From assembly GCF_025947345.1 (NCBI RefSeq), contig NZ_CP110011.1, positions 3,534,001 to 3,598,000 of the forward strand: a stretch of DNA of 64,000 nt, in the 5' to 3' direction. How positions within the stretch are numbered: position 1 is the stretch's first letter; every line of letters begins with the position of its first letter. A program made the position numbers and the translations under genes. The notes beneath the pieces are model-generated. The model saw nothing but the letters and a program-made list of their open reading frames with translations, was not told the origin of the DNA and ran no database searches. The DNA comes from Flavobacterium sp. N502536. GTDB taxonomy: Bacteria > Bacteroidota > Bacteroidia > Flavobacteriales > Flavobacteriaceae. Below, piece after piece: positions 24,446 to 32,894 of the stretch.

Positions 24446-25519
24446 TTACTTTGTTGTTAACAAAAACGTTATAGTATCTATGTTATCTGCGTAATCCCAC
24501 AATCGTGGTTTCTGGGTTTGCCCGAAAGTAATGCTGTTTTGGATTAGATCATGGCTCACGATGCATTGAATTTGCTCAGAATCAGCTTCTAAACGAGCTT
24601 GCAGCTCTTCGATGTTTTCATAGAATTCATAAAATACGCTCGAAATAGGAGAGGCGTAACTTGGATCTTCTTTTAAAGTTAAAAAGCCATTGTCCAGAAG
24701 TTTGAAGTTGCTCATCAAAAATACGGCTTTGTTGTAGTCGTAATTGTTAGCATATTTTTCATAATGGATAACGTCCTGATATTTAAAAATAGCCTGAAAA
24801 AAGGCATCAAAGGAATATCCTTTTGGAACAAAAAGTTTGGATACATTGCGGCATCCCAGACCAAAATATCTGAAAATATCTTCTCCCAGAGCTTCTAATT
24901 CCTCATGCGTTTCTTTTCCGTTTAAAACCGCTACCGAATTCCTGTTTTTGCGAATGATTGAGGGTTTGTCTTTAAAGTAATATTCAAAGTAACGGGCAGT
25001 ATTGTTGCTTCCGGTGGCAATTACGGCATCAAAATTTTCGAGTTTGCCTTCTACGAAAGTGATCTTATCTTTTAGACTTTCATCAACAAAAATGAGGTAT
25101 TTGGCCAAAAACGGCAATAAATGCTGATCGTTTGAAGAAGTTTTTATCAAGGCTTTATTTCCAGTGATTAAAACCGATAAAAAGTCATGAAATCCTACTA
25201 ACGGAATATTTCCGGCAAGGATTAAAGCGACCGTTTTTTCTGTTTTTCCCGCTTTCTCAAATGCTGCGGTATAAGGAGAAAGCCATTTTTCAAGGTTTTC
25301 TTCCGTCAAAGCTTCAGCCCAAGAATTTATGGCAAAATGCACTTGTTCAGGAGTGTACCATCCGTTATGAGATTGCGAAAGGTCAATCAGTTTTATGAAA
25401 GCATCAAAAAACAGCTCATTACCTAAAACCGATTCATTTCGTGTGTTTTCTGCTTCAGAGAACTGACTTAAAAATCGACCTAGTGCTATAAAAGACTGTT
25501 TTTTTTCGTTTTGTAACAT
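24446..25519 (-). CDS. LuxC-like acyl-CoA reductase
   Basis: This 357-residue protein matches the LuxC/acyl-CoA reductase family of Bacteroidota. Features include the nucleotide-binding KTVALILAGNIPLVGFHDFLS (about residues 95-115), FDAVIATGSNNTARYFEYYF, the basic IRKNRNSVAVLNG segment and the putative catalytic Cys in DIFRYFGLGCRNVSKLF (about residue 223). Family members reduce activated fatty acyl groups to aldehydes with NADPH; the physiological use here is unknown. Only one lux-like gene is present, so bioluminescence is not implied. The gene is divergent from the ferredoxin gene, and their two promoters overlap, which suggests coordinated or alternate expression. Confidence 0.88.
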   Translation of the reverse strand: MLQNEKKQSFIALGRFLSQFSEAENTRNESVLGNELFFDAFIKLIDLSQSHNGWYTPEQVHFAINSWAEALTEENLEKWLSPYTAAFEKAGKTEKTVALILAGNIPLVGFHDFLSVLITGNKALIKTSSNDQHLLPFLAKYLIFVDESLKDKITFVEGKLENFDAVIATGSNNTARYFEYYFKDKPSIIRKNRNSVAVLNGKETHEELEALGEDIFRYFGLGCRNVSKLFVPKGYSFDAFFQAIFKYQDVIHYEKYANNYDYNKAVFLMSNFKLLDNGFLTLKEDPSYASPISSVFYEFYENIEELQARLEADSEQIQCIVSHDLIQNSITFGQTQKPRLWDYADNIDTITFLLTTK

Positions 25520-25525
25520 AAGTAA

Positions 25526-25557
25526 TTTGTTTATGAAAGGTTTTGATTGTAATTTTG
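25526..25557 (+). promoter_or_regulatory. complete Bacteroidota-type promoter for the ferredoxin gene
   Basis: TTTG at 25526-25529, a 20-base spacer, then TAATTTTG at 25550-25557. Both elements and the spacing fit the TTTG-N19-21-TAnnTTTG consensus. It drives the ferredoxin gene with a leader of about 95 bases. Confidence 0.7.
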
Positions 25558-25559
25558 CA

Positions 25560-25591
25560 CAAAAATAAGCTATATTAAGTTATAAGGCAAA
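25560..25591 (-). promoter_or_regulatory. complete Bacteroidota-type promoter for the acyl-CoA reductase gene
   Basis: On the minus strand TTTG (25591-25588), a 20-base spacer, then TATTTTTG (25567-25560). It faces left toward the ATG at 25519 and overlaps the footprint of the ferredoxin promoter: the two -7 boxes are two bases apart. Confidence 0.7.
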
Positions 25592-25657
25592 GCAGAATAA
25601 AATGTTTGACGTTTTTAACGCAATTCTTATAACTTTTAACTCGTAACTAAGAACAAA

Positions 25658-26008
25658 ATGGCAATAATTATAACTGACGAATGCATAAACTGTGGGGCTT
25701 GCGAACCAGAATGCCCAAATACAGCAATTTATGAAGGAGCTGACGATTGGAGATATAAAGACGGAACCAGTCTTTCAGGAAAAATAATTTTACCAGACGG
25801 AACTGAGGTTGATGCAGGTGATGCGCAAACACCAATTTCTGATGAGGTATATTATATCGTTCCGGGAAAATGTACTGAGTGTAAAGGTTTTCATGACGAA
25901 CCTCAGTGTGCTGCCGTATGTCCGGTTGATTGTTGTGTGCCAGATGATAATCACGTTGAAGACGAAGAAACTTTGTTGAACAGACAAGCGTTTTTACATG
26001 CTGAATAA
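25658..26008 (+). CDS. 2x[4Fe-4S] ferredoxin
   Basis: A 116-residue ferredoxin with two cluster motifs: Cys9-x2-Cys12-x2-Cys15-x3-Cys19 ([14 protein letters not shown]) and Cys72-x2-Cys75-x8-Cys84-x3-Cys88 ([19 protein letters not shown]). The 8-residue spacing in the second motif and the extra C-terminal extension ([15 protein letters not shown]) are those of the Alvin-type (YfhL-like) ferredoxins, which have unusually low potentials. A 50-residue insertion between the clusters ([14 protein letters not shown] and on) is longer than in YfhL, as is usual in Bacteroidota. It should transfer single electrons in the cytoplasm; the partner is unknown. It ends before a strong terminator. Confidence 0.93.
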   Translation: MAIIITDECINCGACEPECPNTAIYEGADDWRYKDGTSLSGKIILPDGTEVDAGDAQTPISDEVYYIVPGKCTECKGFHDEPQCAAVCPVDCCVPDDNHVEDEETLLNRQAFLHAE

Positions 26009-26042
26009 TAAAAATAAGTATTTACTGTTTTAGATAAATAAC

Positions 26043-26076
26043 AAAAATCCTGAGTGTTGAACTCAGGATTTTTTTT
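26043..26076. terminator. terminator between ferredoxin and TonB receptor genes
   Basis: 13-bp stem AAAAATCCTGAGT / ACTCAGGATTTTT with a 5-base loop and a T run, 35 bases after the ferredoxin stop; genes on either side converge. Confidence 0.85.
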
Positions 26077-26155
26077 GCTTTTATGTGTCTCACTGGCTAA
26101 AGTTGAATTTCTTTTTCGACTTCGCCCAGGAAGAGAATAGGAGTTTTTAACTTCA

Positions 26156-28822
26156 TTAGAAATTAAAACCAAGTCTTGCATAGTAGTAAGCTCCGCTAAA
26201 GCCCATTTGTACAGCATCCCAGTAACCGCCAGCTTCAGTGTTGCCTGTCTCATCTTGTTTGGTTGGGTAAACATTAAATAAGTTGTTGCTTCCAACGCTT
26301 AATTTCAGATTTTTGGTCAGTTTGTAACCCACCGTTACATCTGTAATTAATCTTGGGTTGTACACATCATTTTCATCTGTATAGTCTACTAAAACAACTT
26401 TGCTGAATCGGGTAAATGCGATACCTGCATCAAATTTATTTTTAGCATAGTTTAGGTTTAAACCAAATTTGTTGTCCGGAGCCGAAGATAATAAGAATGC
26501 TTTTTCGCGTTTTCCAAAGAAAGTACCCTCGTCTAAAGTACCATTTTTCACATTATTAATTTTCATATCATTGATGTTTCCAACCAAAGTTGCACTAAAC
26601 AATGACTCTCCGAATCTTTTCTTCCAGGCCAGAACTAAATCTAAACCATGAGTGCTGGTATCTACACCGTTAACAAAAAACTGGGCTTTGTCCACACCAA
26701 GGTTTAAAGAAGTAGCATCAAAATATCCGGTAAGAACAATACGGTCTTTTACCTTAATATAATAACCATCAACTGTTGCGGTGAAATCGCCAAAAGAAGT
26801 GGTGAAACCCAAAGAAGCGTTTACTGCTTTTTCTTCGTTTAGTTTCTGAATTCCAAAAGCTTTGGTAACAGGGCTGTTGTTTGGCGCAAGTAAAACTTCG
26901 GTAGCTCCTCCGGCGTTAAAGTTTGTAAAACGCAGGTTGTAGTAGATTTGTGCCAAAGATGGGGCACGGAAACCGGTACTTACAGATCCTCTAAAGTTAA
27001 TATGCTCTCCGGCTTTTACTCTCGCGGCTAATTTACCGTTTAAAGTACTTCCGAAATCACTGTAGTTTTCAAAGCGAACGGCAGCGCTTAGTAAAAAAGC
27101 TTCTGTAATGTCCAGCTCAGCATCTGTATATAAAGATAAGTTGGTACGGCTTTTATCTACCGTATTCGATGGGCTGTATCCTGGAAAACCTTGTGAACCT
27201 CCCGGTCTCGAAATTGTTGGAGAAGAGGTTGGGTCAGTAGGATCGTAATCCGGATTTGGAATTGTTGGTGCGCTTTGCGTGGTAGGATCGGTTATAGGTC
27301 TGCCGTTCGTATCGTAAGTAGCATAAGAACCTTCTTCTCCTGAGAAAATGGTAAATTTTTCGGTTCTGTATTCCGCTCCAAAAGCAAGATTTAAACCGTC
27401 TAATACAGTATCATAGTTTTTAGAAAGATCAAAATTGGTCGTGTTTTGGGTCAGACTATGTCCTCCCGCGTCAAATTCGGTTGGAGATTTCCCTTCCAAT
27501 GAAGCATTTATAGTTCCTTTGATGTAGTAGTGGAAAAGGTTTTTACCATACGTATTACTAAGGTCGATATTCCATCCACTGGCTGTTTTAGTTCTGAAAC
27601 CTGCTGCCAGAGAATTGTCGATAATATTAGACGTAATTCTCGGGGTGTATCCGCCAGGGTAAACCGATTCAACAACTCTTTCTCCTCCGTTTCTGGTAAA
27701 AGCATAAGCATCAGTGTCTCTGTAATTTCGACCTCCAAAGGCATAAAATTGCGTTCTTTCGGAAACCGGAATGGCTAAATTTCCAAAAAGATTAAAGCCC
27801 TGAATAGAGGCATCACCAAAACCTTTTCTAAAATCGTAAGCAGGTCTTAAGGTTTTGTTTTTATTGATGTACTCCGTAGTGAAATTGGCAAATCCGCCTT
27901 TTTCACCAATGGCTACTCCATAATTGGCAGCTACTTTTACAGATCCACCGTCAAAAGACTGATTTTTGCCATACGAATTTCCATTTCCGTTTTGGTCCAG
28001 TCTGAAGTTTTTGGTGTTAGGAGTTCCATCCACAAAATCGCCTTTTGCATTGGTGTTAAACACGCCATACGTTACAGATCCTGTTAACTCGTCGACATTG
28101 TCGTTTAACACAATATTAATAACACCGGCAATAGCGTCAGAACCGTATTGTGCTGCAGCACCATCTCTAAGGATCTCAATTCGTTTGATAGAGGTAGCAG
28201 GGATTGCATTCAAATCTGTTCCGGTATTTCCGCGTCCGCGTGTACCAAATAAGTTAATTAATGACGATTGATGTCTTCTTTTTCCGTTAATCAAAACCAG
28301 CGTTTGATCGGGTCCTAAACCTCTTAAAGAAGCCGGGTCAACGTGGTCGGCACCATCAGAACCCGATTGTTTGTTGGCATTAAAAGAAGGGGCAACATAT
28401 TGCAGTAATTGATTGATTTCGAGTTTACCACTTTGAGTCGTAACGTCCTGTACATTGATCACGTCAATTGGAACAGCCGAATTGACAACGGTTCTTTTTG
28501 TATTTCTTGATCCTACAATGACAACATCATTCAGTACTTGACCTCCGTTTTCGTCTAAAACAACGTCAGTTTTACTGTTTGAAGAGGGTTTTTCTACATT
28601 GGTATACCCCACGTAACTGAAAATTAAAATGGCACCTTCTTTTACTTTAATAAGGTAACCGCCTTCAAAATTGGTAGATACGCCATTGGTAGTTCCTTTT
28701 TCAAGAATATTAACCCCGGGCAGCGGATTACCCGACTTATCCCTTACAACTCCTGATATTTCTTTTTGGGCAAATAGAAATGCTGTGTTAAGCAGTATTA
28801 TTAATAATGCAATCTTTTTCAT
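26156..28822 (-). CDS. TonB-dependent outer-membrane receptor
   Basis: This 888-residue protein has a signal peptide (KKIALLIILLNTAFLFAQ), a carboxypeptidase-like regulatory domain (KEISGVVRDKSGNPLPGVNI to about residue 95), a plug domain (DVVIVGSRNTKRTVVNSAVP as TonB box region; LRGLGPDQTLVLINGKRRHQ; AIPATSIKRIEILRDGAAAQ) and a 22-strand-type barrel ending YYYARLGFNF with terminal Phe. It should import a bulky substrate across the outer membrane with TonB energy. No SusD-like gene is adjacent, so it is not part of a typical polysaccharide locus. The substrate (siderophore, vitamin or other) cannot be told; the gene is monocistronic. Confidence 0.93.
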   Translation of the reverse strand: MKKIALLIILLNTAFLFAQKEISGVVRDKSGNPLPGVNILEKGTTNGVSTNFEGGYLIKVKEGAILIFSYVGYTNVEKPSSNSKTDVVLDENGGQVLNDVVIVGSRNTKRTVVNSAVPIDVINVQDVTTQSGKLEINQLLQYVAPSFNANKQSGSDGADHVDPASLRGLGPDQTLVLINGKRRHQSSLINLFGTRGRGNTGTDLNAIPATSIKRIEILRDGAAAQYGSDAIAGVINIVLNDNVDELTGSVTYGVFNTNAKGDFVDGTPNTKNFRLDQNGNGNSYGKNQSFDGGSVKVAANYGVAIGEKGGFANFTTEYINKNKTLRPAYDFRKGFGDASIQGFNLFGNLAIPVSERTQFYAFGGRNYRDTDAYAFTRNGGERVVESVYPGGYTPRITSNIIDNSLAAGFRTKTASGWNIDLSNTYGKNLFHYYIKGTINASLEGKSPTEFDAGGHSLTQNTTNFDLSKNYDTVLDGLNLAFGAEYRTEKFTIFSGEEGSYATYDTNGRPITDPTTQSAPTIPNPDYDPTDPTSSPTISRPGGSQGFPGYSPSNTVDKSRTNLSLYTDAELDITEAFLLSAAVRFENYSDFGSTLNGKLAARVKAGEHINFRGSVSTGFRAPSLAQIYYNLRFTNFNAGGATEVLLAPNNSPVTKAFGIQKLNEEKAVNASLGFTTSFGDFTATVDGYYIKVKDRIVLTGYFDATSLNLGVDKAQFFVNGVDTSTHGLDLVLAWKKRFGESLFSATLVGNINDMKINNVKNGTLDEGTFFGKREKAFLLSSAPDNKFGLNLNYAKNKFDAGIAFTRFSKVVLVDYTDENDVYNPRLITDVTVGYKLTKNLKLSVGSNNLFNVYPTKQDETGNTEAGGYWDAVQMGFSGAYYYARLGFNF

Positions 28823-29138
28823 AGTTAATTAAATTTGGTTTGGTTCTTCTTAGTTGGTTTGTTATAAAAGTAAGTATTTTTAACAAAAAATTAGTAAAAA
28901 GTTTAATTATTTTCAAGACAGGGTTATGAAAAACATTAATCGTCATTTTTACTTCACTTGCGAGCTATTAAATCTTATATTTGCAAAATTTTAAAGCCAA
29001 AAAATAATATTTTGGCAGAAATGCATAAGGAAAAACATAAATTATAAGCTGTTTAAAAGAGACTGCTGTATACCAAGAAGGTAGGATAGGAGAAACTTAA
29101 AAAAACAGGTTCACATAAAAAACAAATAGAATCAACAG
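28823..29138. other. 316-base intergenic region upstream of ychF
   Basis: A gap between divergent genes. It contains a TATATTTG box at 28976-28983 (plus strand) with a TTG 15 bases upstream, shorter than the usual spacing, then about 150 A-rich bases before the ychF start. I see no ORF, RNA motif or stable hairpin in it. No clear promoter was found for the TonB receptor side. Confidence 0.5.
28976..28983 (+). promoter_or_regulatory. putative -7 element for ychF (TATATTTG)
   Basis: Exact TAnnTTTG match on the plus strand; a TTG at 28958-28960 is only 15 bases upstream. Leader to ychF would be about 150 bases. Confidence 0.4.
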
Positions 29139-30233
29139 ATGAAAGCAGGAATTGTAGGATTACCAAATGTTGGAAAATCAACATTATTTAATTGTTTGTC
29201 TAATGCAAAAGCGCAAAGTGCGAACTTTCCGTTTTGTACAATCGAACCTAATATTGGGGTTGTAAACGTTCCGGATCCAAGAATTAACAAACTGGAAGAA
29301 TTAGTAAAACCAGAGCGTGTACAAATGGCAACCGTTGATATTGTTGATATCGCAGGTTTGGTAAAAGGTGCAAGTAAAGGAGAAGGTCTTGGAAACCAGT
29401 TTTTAGGAAACATTAGAGAGTGTAATGCTATTATTCACGTTTTGCGTTGTTTTGATAACGACAACATTGTTCACGTTGACGGAAATGTAAACCCAATTCG
29501 TGATAAAGAAACGATTGATATAGAGCTTCAATTGAAAGATTTAGAAACAATCGAAAAACGTCTGGAAAAAGTAAAACGCGCGGCTAAAACCGGAAATAAA
29601 GAAGCTCAGACAGAAGAAGCTTTGTTAAACCGAATCAGAGAAGCGTTGTTGCAGGCAAAATCAGCCAGAACTATTGTTCCTCAAGGCAATGATGAAGAGG
29701 TTTTAATGGAAGCTTTCCAGTTGATTACGGCAAAACCGGTATTGTATGTTTGTAATGTTGACGAAAGTTCAGCAGTAAACGGAAACAAATATGTAGATCA
29801 GGTTCGTGAACTGGTAAAAGATGAAGATGCTGAGGTTATTATTCTTTCAGTTGGAGCAGAAGCTGATATTACGGAGTTAGAAAGCTACGAAGAGCGTCAG
29901 GTTTTCCTTGAAGATATGGGATTAACTGAGCCTGGAGCTTCGGTATTAATTCGTGCAGCTTACAAATTATTAAAACAACAAACTTACTTTACCGCTGGTG
30001 TAAAAGAAGTACGTGCCTGGACCATCAATATTGGAGCTACAGCACCACAAGCTGCAGGAGTTATTCATACTGATTTTGAAAAAGGATTCATCCGTGCAGA
30101 GGTAATCTCATACGAAGATTATGTGCAATACGGTTCTGAGGCAAAAGCAAAAGAAGCTGGAAAATTCAAAGTTGAAGGAAAAGAATATATCGTAAAAGAT
30201 GGTGATGTAATGCATTTCCGTTTTAACGTTTAA
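29139..30233 (+). CDS. ychF: redox-regulated ATPase YchF (Obg-related)
   Basis: The 364-residue protein is the universally conserved YchF/OLA1 P-loop protein. G1 is GLPNVGKST at residues 6-14, switch regions include TVDIVDIAGLVKGASKGEGL and GNQFLGNIRECNAIIHVLRCF, G4-like is NVDES (in place of NKxD, consistent with ATP preference), and the C-terminal TGS domain has FTAGVKEVRAWTINIGATAP and GDVMHFRFNV at the very end. It binds ribosomes and is linked to translation and stress control in other bacteria. Length is normal and it is monocistronic, closed by a hairpin at 30271-30296. Confidence 0.97.
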   Translation: MKAGIVGLPNVGKSTLFNCLSNAKAQSANFPFCTIEPNIGVVNVPDPRINKLEELVKPERVQMATVDIVDIAGLVKGASKGEGLGNQFLGNIRECNAIIHVLRCFDNDNIVHVDGNVNPIRDKETIDIELQLKDLETIEKRLEKVKRAAKTGNKEAQTEEALLNRIREALLQAKSARTIVPQGNDEEVLMEAFQLITAKPVLYVCNVDESSAVNGNKYVDQVRELVKDEDAEVIILSVGAEADITELESYEERQVFLEDMGLTEPGASVLIRAAYKLLKQQTYFTAGVKEVRAWTINIGATAPQAAGVIHTDFEKGFIRAEVISYEDYVQYGSEAKAKEAGKFKVEGKEYIVKDGDVMHFRFNV

Positions 30234-30270
30234 TCTTTTTAGATAGAATAAAGATTACAGAACATATAGG

Positions 30271-30300
30271 AAACTGCTGGAGAAATTCAGCAGTTTTTTT
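30271..30300 (+). terminator. ychF terminator
   Basis: 9-bp stem AAACTGCTG / CAGCAGTTT, 8-base loop and seven T residues, 38 bases after the ychF stop. Confidence 0.85.
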
Positions 30301-30326
30301 ATGCTTAAAAAGGAGTTCGCAAAGTA

Positions 30327-30420
30327 TGTCATTTCGACGAAGGAGAAATCTCTACAGGTAGCTCCACAAGGTAAATCGCTAATCTTTGTAGTGTTTTTAA
30401 ATGTAGATTTCCTTTGTCTG
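30327..30420. repeat. dispersed palindromic element (CATTTCGACGAAGGAGAAAT type), copy 2
   Basis: Left arm at 30327-30355 contains CATTTCGACGAAGGAGAAAT; the right arm GTAGATTTCCTTTGTC near 30403-30418 is a decayed inverted copy. Same family as 6495-6582. Confidence 0.65.
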
Positions 30421-30554
30421 TCCATTATAGCTCGGAACTCTTTTTGATAAATCTGCAAAATCGGTCTAAAACAAATTGCGCCTTCAAAAATTTTGGCTTA
30501 AAAATTGGTTACAGAAAAAACAACCCATTACTAATCTAAAAACAACCAATCAAA

Positions 30555-31232
30555 ATGCTAAAAAAAGCTTTCAAATTTTTGGGCTGGACTCTTTTCGGAA
30601 TTTTCACTTTCCTTTTCTTGTATACCTCACTAGTACTTATCGCTTCAAAAATCACGGTGAATTCTGATGTTGCAGAAGTCAATGAAAAAGATGGGATTCC
30701 AATTTATATACTTTCAAATGGAGTACATACCGATATAGTGGTTCCAATTGTTAATGAAGTCAAAGACTGGCGAAACGAAATCCAGTTCAGTCATACCCAA
30801 GCTAAGGATACACTGGCAACCTTTGTGGCTTTTGGCTGGGGAGATAAAGGGTTTTATCTGCACACACCGGAATGGTCGGATTTAAAGGCGAGTACAGCTT
30901 TAAAAGCCGTATTCGGAGTAAGTTCGTCAGCGATGCATACTACATTTTTCAAACCTTTAAAAGAAGGAGAAAATTGCAAACGCATACTGGTTTCAAAAGA
31001 AAACTACCAAAAGCTGGTAGCTTATATTTCAGAAAGCTTCAATAATCCCACAAACCCGGAGTGGATTCAGGGGTATAGTTATGGAGCCAAAGACGCTTTT
31101 TATGAGGCTAAAGGAAGTTATAGTCTTTTTTATACCTGTAATACCTGGGCGAATTGTGCCTTAAAAGCAGCCAATCAAAAAGCAAGCTTATGGACGGTTT
31201 ATGATAAAGGGATTTTTTGCCATTATCAGTAA
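30555..31232 (+). CDS. TIGR02117/DUF2459 family protein
   Basis: The 225-residue protein has one N-terminal membrane helix (FGIFTFLFLYTSLVLIAS) and then the TIGR02117 pattern: IYILSNGVHTDIVVPI (about residues 52-67), FVAFGWGDKGFYLHTPEW, SAMHTTFF and a C-terminal FYTCNTWANCALKAANQKASLWT with a conserved Cys. The HTD, GWGD, HTP and NTW motifs recall papain-like NlpC-type or permuted folds, but no activity is established. Location is probably the periplasmic side of the inner membrane. It is preceded by a dispersed repeat and is likely monocistronic. Confidence 0.85.
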   Translation: MLKKAFKFLGWTLFGIFTFLFLYTSLVLIASKITVNSDVAEVNEKDGIPIYILSNGVHTDIVVPIVNEVKDWRNEIQFSHTQAKDTLATFVAFGWGDKGFYLHTPEWSDLKASTALKAVFGVSSSAMHTTFFKPLKEGENCKRILVSKENYQKLVAYISESFNNPTNPEWIQGYSYGAKDAFYEAKGSYSLFYTCNTWANCALKAANQKASLWTVYDKGIFCHYQ

Positions 31233-31260
31233 AAAGAGAAAGCGGCGGTAAGATTGTTTA

Positions 31261-31341
31261 GTCCCTACGGGACAAAAAGTTTCGGAGGATTATGGATGTT
31301 ACCAGTATTGAATCTTTACAGAATAAACTCCGCCAGGAGTT
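31261..31341. repeat. short palindromes of the GTTCC/GGAAC type
   Basis: Two small hairpins, GTCCCTACGGGAC (31261-31273) and AACTCCGCCAGGAGTT (31326-31341), in the gap between the TIGR02117 and YihY genes. They share the form of the palindromes clustered at 49500-50247 and near 59914-59975. Confidence 0.5.
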
Positions 31342-31417
31342 AAATTTCGGTGAAGATGGTAAAAATGTAAAAATTGTCTGTAATACAGGAATTTAATCGT
31401 TTAATTATTTTTTAAAT

Positions 31418-32359
31418 TTGAAAGAATATCAAAAAACGAATCCTGTGGAAAAGCGAAATATTTTATCCAAAACCTGGTATTTACTGAAGACGACTTTTTT
31501 AGAGTTCAATGACGACAATGCGATCAAGTTAAGTGCTGCTTTATCGTATTACACCATATTTGCATTGCCACCTTTATTGATTATCATTATAACAATTTGT
31601 GGTTTCTTTTTTGGAGAAGAGGCGGTAACAGGCGAGTTGTACGGACAAATAAACCGATTAGTAGGCAACGATGCTGCGATTCAGATTCAGGATGCTATCA
31701 AAAATGTGCAATTGACTGACAGTAATGTTTTTGTAACGATTTTTGGAGTTGTAATGCTTCTGATTGGGGCTTCGGGTGTTTTTGCTGAAATACAGAGCTC
31801 TATTAATTTTATCTGGGGGCTGCGTGCCAAACCCAATAAAGGCCTTAAAAAGTTCATTCAAAACCGAATCATGTCTTTCTCGATGATTGTTTCTGTTGGT
31901 TTTCTGATGCTGGTGAGTTTAATGTTAAATGCTGTTTTAGATCTCTTAAACTCCAGACTCAAAATATATTTGGAAGATAACACGGTGTATTTGTTTTATG
32001 TCATAAATTTGATAATCGTTTTGGTAAGCATCACATTGCTTTTCGCAATTATATTCCGAACTTTACCAGACGGAGTCATAAAATGGAAAGATGCTTTTAT
32101 TGGCGCCGGATGTACAGCAGTTCTTTTTTTGATTGGCAAATTTGCAATTGGATTTTATTTAGGAAATTCAACAATAGCAAGTGTTTACGGTGCAGCCGGA
32201 TCGGTAATAATTATTTTGGTCTGGGTGTATTATTCGGCCATCATTTTGTATTTTGGAGCTGAGTTTACCAAAGTGTATGCCAAATCATTTGGAGGGCAAA
32301 TTGCTCCAAACGAATACGCTGTAGAAATAAAAAAAGAGATTTTTGAAATTAAAAAATAA
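31418..32359 (+). CDS. YihY/BrkB-family inner-membrane protein
   Basis: A 313-residue polytopic protein of the YihY (formerly RNase BN/BrkB) family with six hydrophobic segments: LSYYTIFALPPLLIIIITICG (about 47-67), VFVTIFGVVMLLIGASGVFA, SFSMIVSVGFLMLVSLMLNA, VYLFYVINLIIVLVSITLLF, AFIGAGCTAVLFLIGKFAIG and SVIIILVWVYYSAIILYFGA, plus the family motif EFTKVYAK at the end. Function is unresolved in the family. The frame opens with TTG at 31418, which lies inside a TAAATTTG sequence at 31413-31420; if that is the -7 box, translation must begin later, for instance at GTG 31445. It precedes the FMN reductase gene by 7 bases. Confidence 0.88.
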   Translation: MKEYQKTNPVEKRNILSKTWYLLKTTFLEFNDDNAIKLSAALSYYTIFALPPLLIIIITICGFFFGEEAVTGELYGQINRLVGNDAAIQIQDAIKNVQLTDSNVFVTIFGVVMLLIGASGVFAEIQSSINFIWGLRAKPNKGLKKFIQNRIMSFSMIVSVGFLMLVSLMLNAVLDLLNSRLKIYLEDNTVYLFYVINLIIVLVSITLLFAIIFRTLPDGVIKWKDAFIGAGCTAVLFLIGKFAIGFYLGNSTIASVYGAAGSVIIILVWVYYSAIILYFGAEFTKVYAKSFGGQIAPNEYAVEIKKEIFEIKK

Positions 32360-32366
32360 TACCACT

Positions 32367-32891
32367 ATGAAAATTATAGCCTTTGGAGGAAGTAACAGTC
32401 AGCATTCAATAAACAAACATCTGGCGACTTATGCTGCCAGCTTATTTGATAATGCAACAGTTGAGGTTTTGGATCTCAATGATTTTGCCATGCCTTTATT
32501 TAGTGTTGATTTAGAAAAAGAAATTGGTCAGCATGAGCTGGCAAAAGCATTTTTGCAAAAGATTGAAAATGCAGATCTTTTAGTGGTTTCTTTGGCAGAA
32601 AACAACGGAAATTATTCTGCTGCTTTTAAAAACTTATTTGATTGGAGTTCCAGAATAATGAAAGAAATCTTTCAGCAGAAACCAATGTTGTTATTGGCGA
32701 CTTCACCTGGACCAAGAGGAGGGGCTTCAGTTTTGGAAATTGCCAATAATGCTTTGCCGAGATTCGGCGCACAAATTAAGGCTACTTTTTCATTGCCTAC
32801 ATTTAATGCAAATTTTGATTTGGAAGAAAATAAAATCTCAAATGCAGAGTTAAATAAGGAACTAAAAGACATTATTAAGTCTAGTTTTTAA
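32367..32891 (+). CDS. NADPH-dependent FMN reductase
   Basis: The 174-residue flavoprotein starts MKIIAFGGSNSQHSINKHL, with the FMN phosphate-binding loop GGSNSxxSxN at residues 7-16. It continues with LVVSLAENNGNYSAAFKNLFDW (about 73-94), typical of the NADPH-dependent FMN reductase/azoreductase family, and TSPGPRGGASVLEIANNALP. It probably reduces quinones, azo compounds or flavin in the cytoplasm. The frame could begin at TTG 32343 inside the YihY gene, but the ATG at 32367 gives the expected N-terminus. It lies between the YihY gene (7-base gap) and the transglutaminase-like gene (3-base gap), all on the plus strand. Confidence 0.9.
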   Translation: MKIIAFGGSNSQHSINKHLATYAASLFDNATVEVLDLNDFAMPLFSVDLEKEIGQHELAKAFLQKIENADLLVVSLAENNGNYSAAFKNLFDWSSRIMKEIFQQKPMLLLATSPGPRGGASVLEIANNALPRFGAQIKATFSLPTFNANFDLEENKISNAELNKELKDIIKSSF

Positions 32892-32894
32892 TTT

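Larger units (their letters stand above)
30234..30554. other. 321-base intergenic region with terminator and repeat
   Basis: The gap between ychF and the TIGR02117 gene holds the ychF terminator (30271-30296) and a dispersed palindromic element (30327-30420). The final 130 bases are A-rich and show no promoter box that I can support. Confidence 0.6.

Noticed and set aside
24446..25519. A bioluminescence (lux) locus.
   Set aside because: Only a LuxC-like reductase is present; no luxA, luxB, luxD or luxE are nearby, and this family is common in non-luminous Bacteroidota.
26156..28822. A SusC/SusD polysaccharide-utilisation locus.
   Set aside because: No SusD-like lipoprotein or glycoside hydrolase lies next to the receptor.
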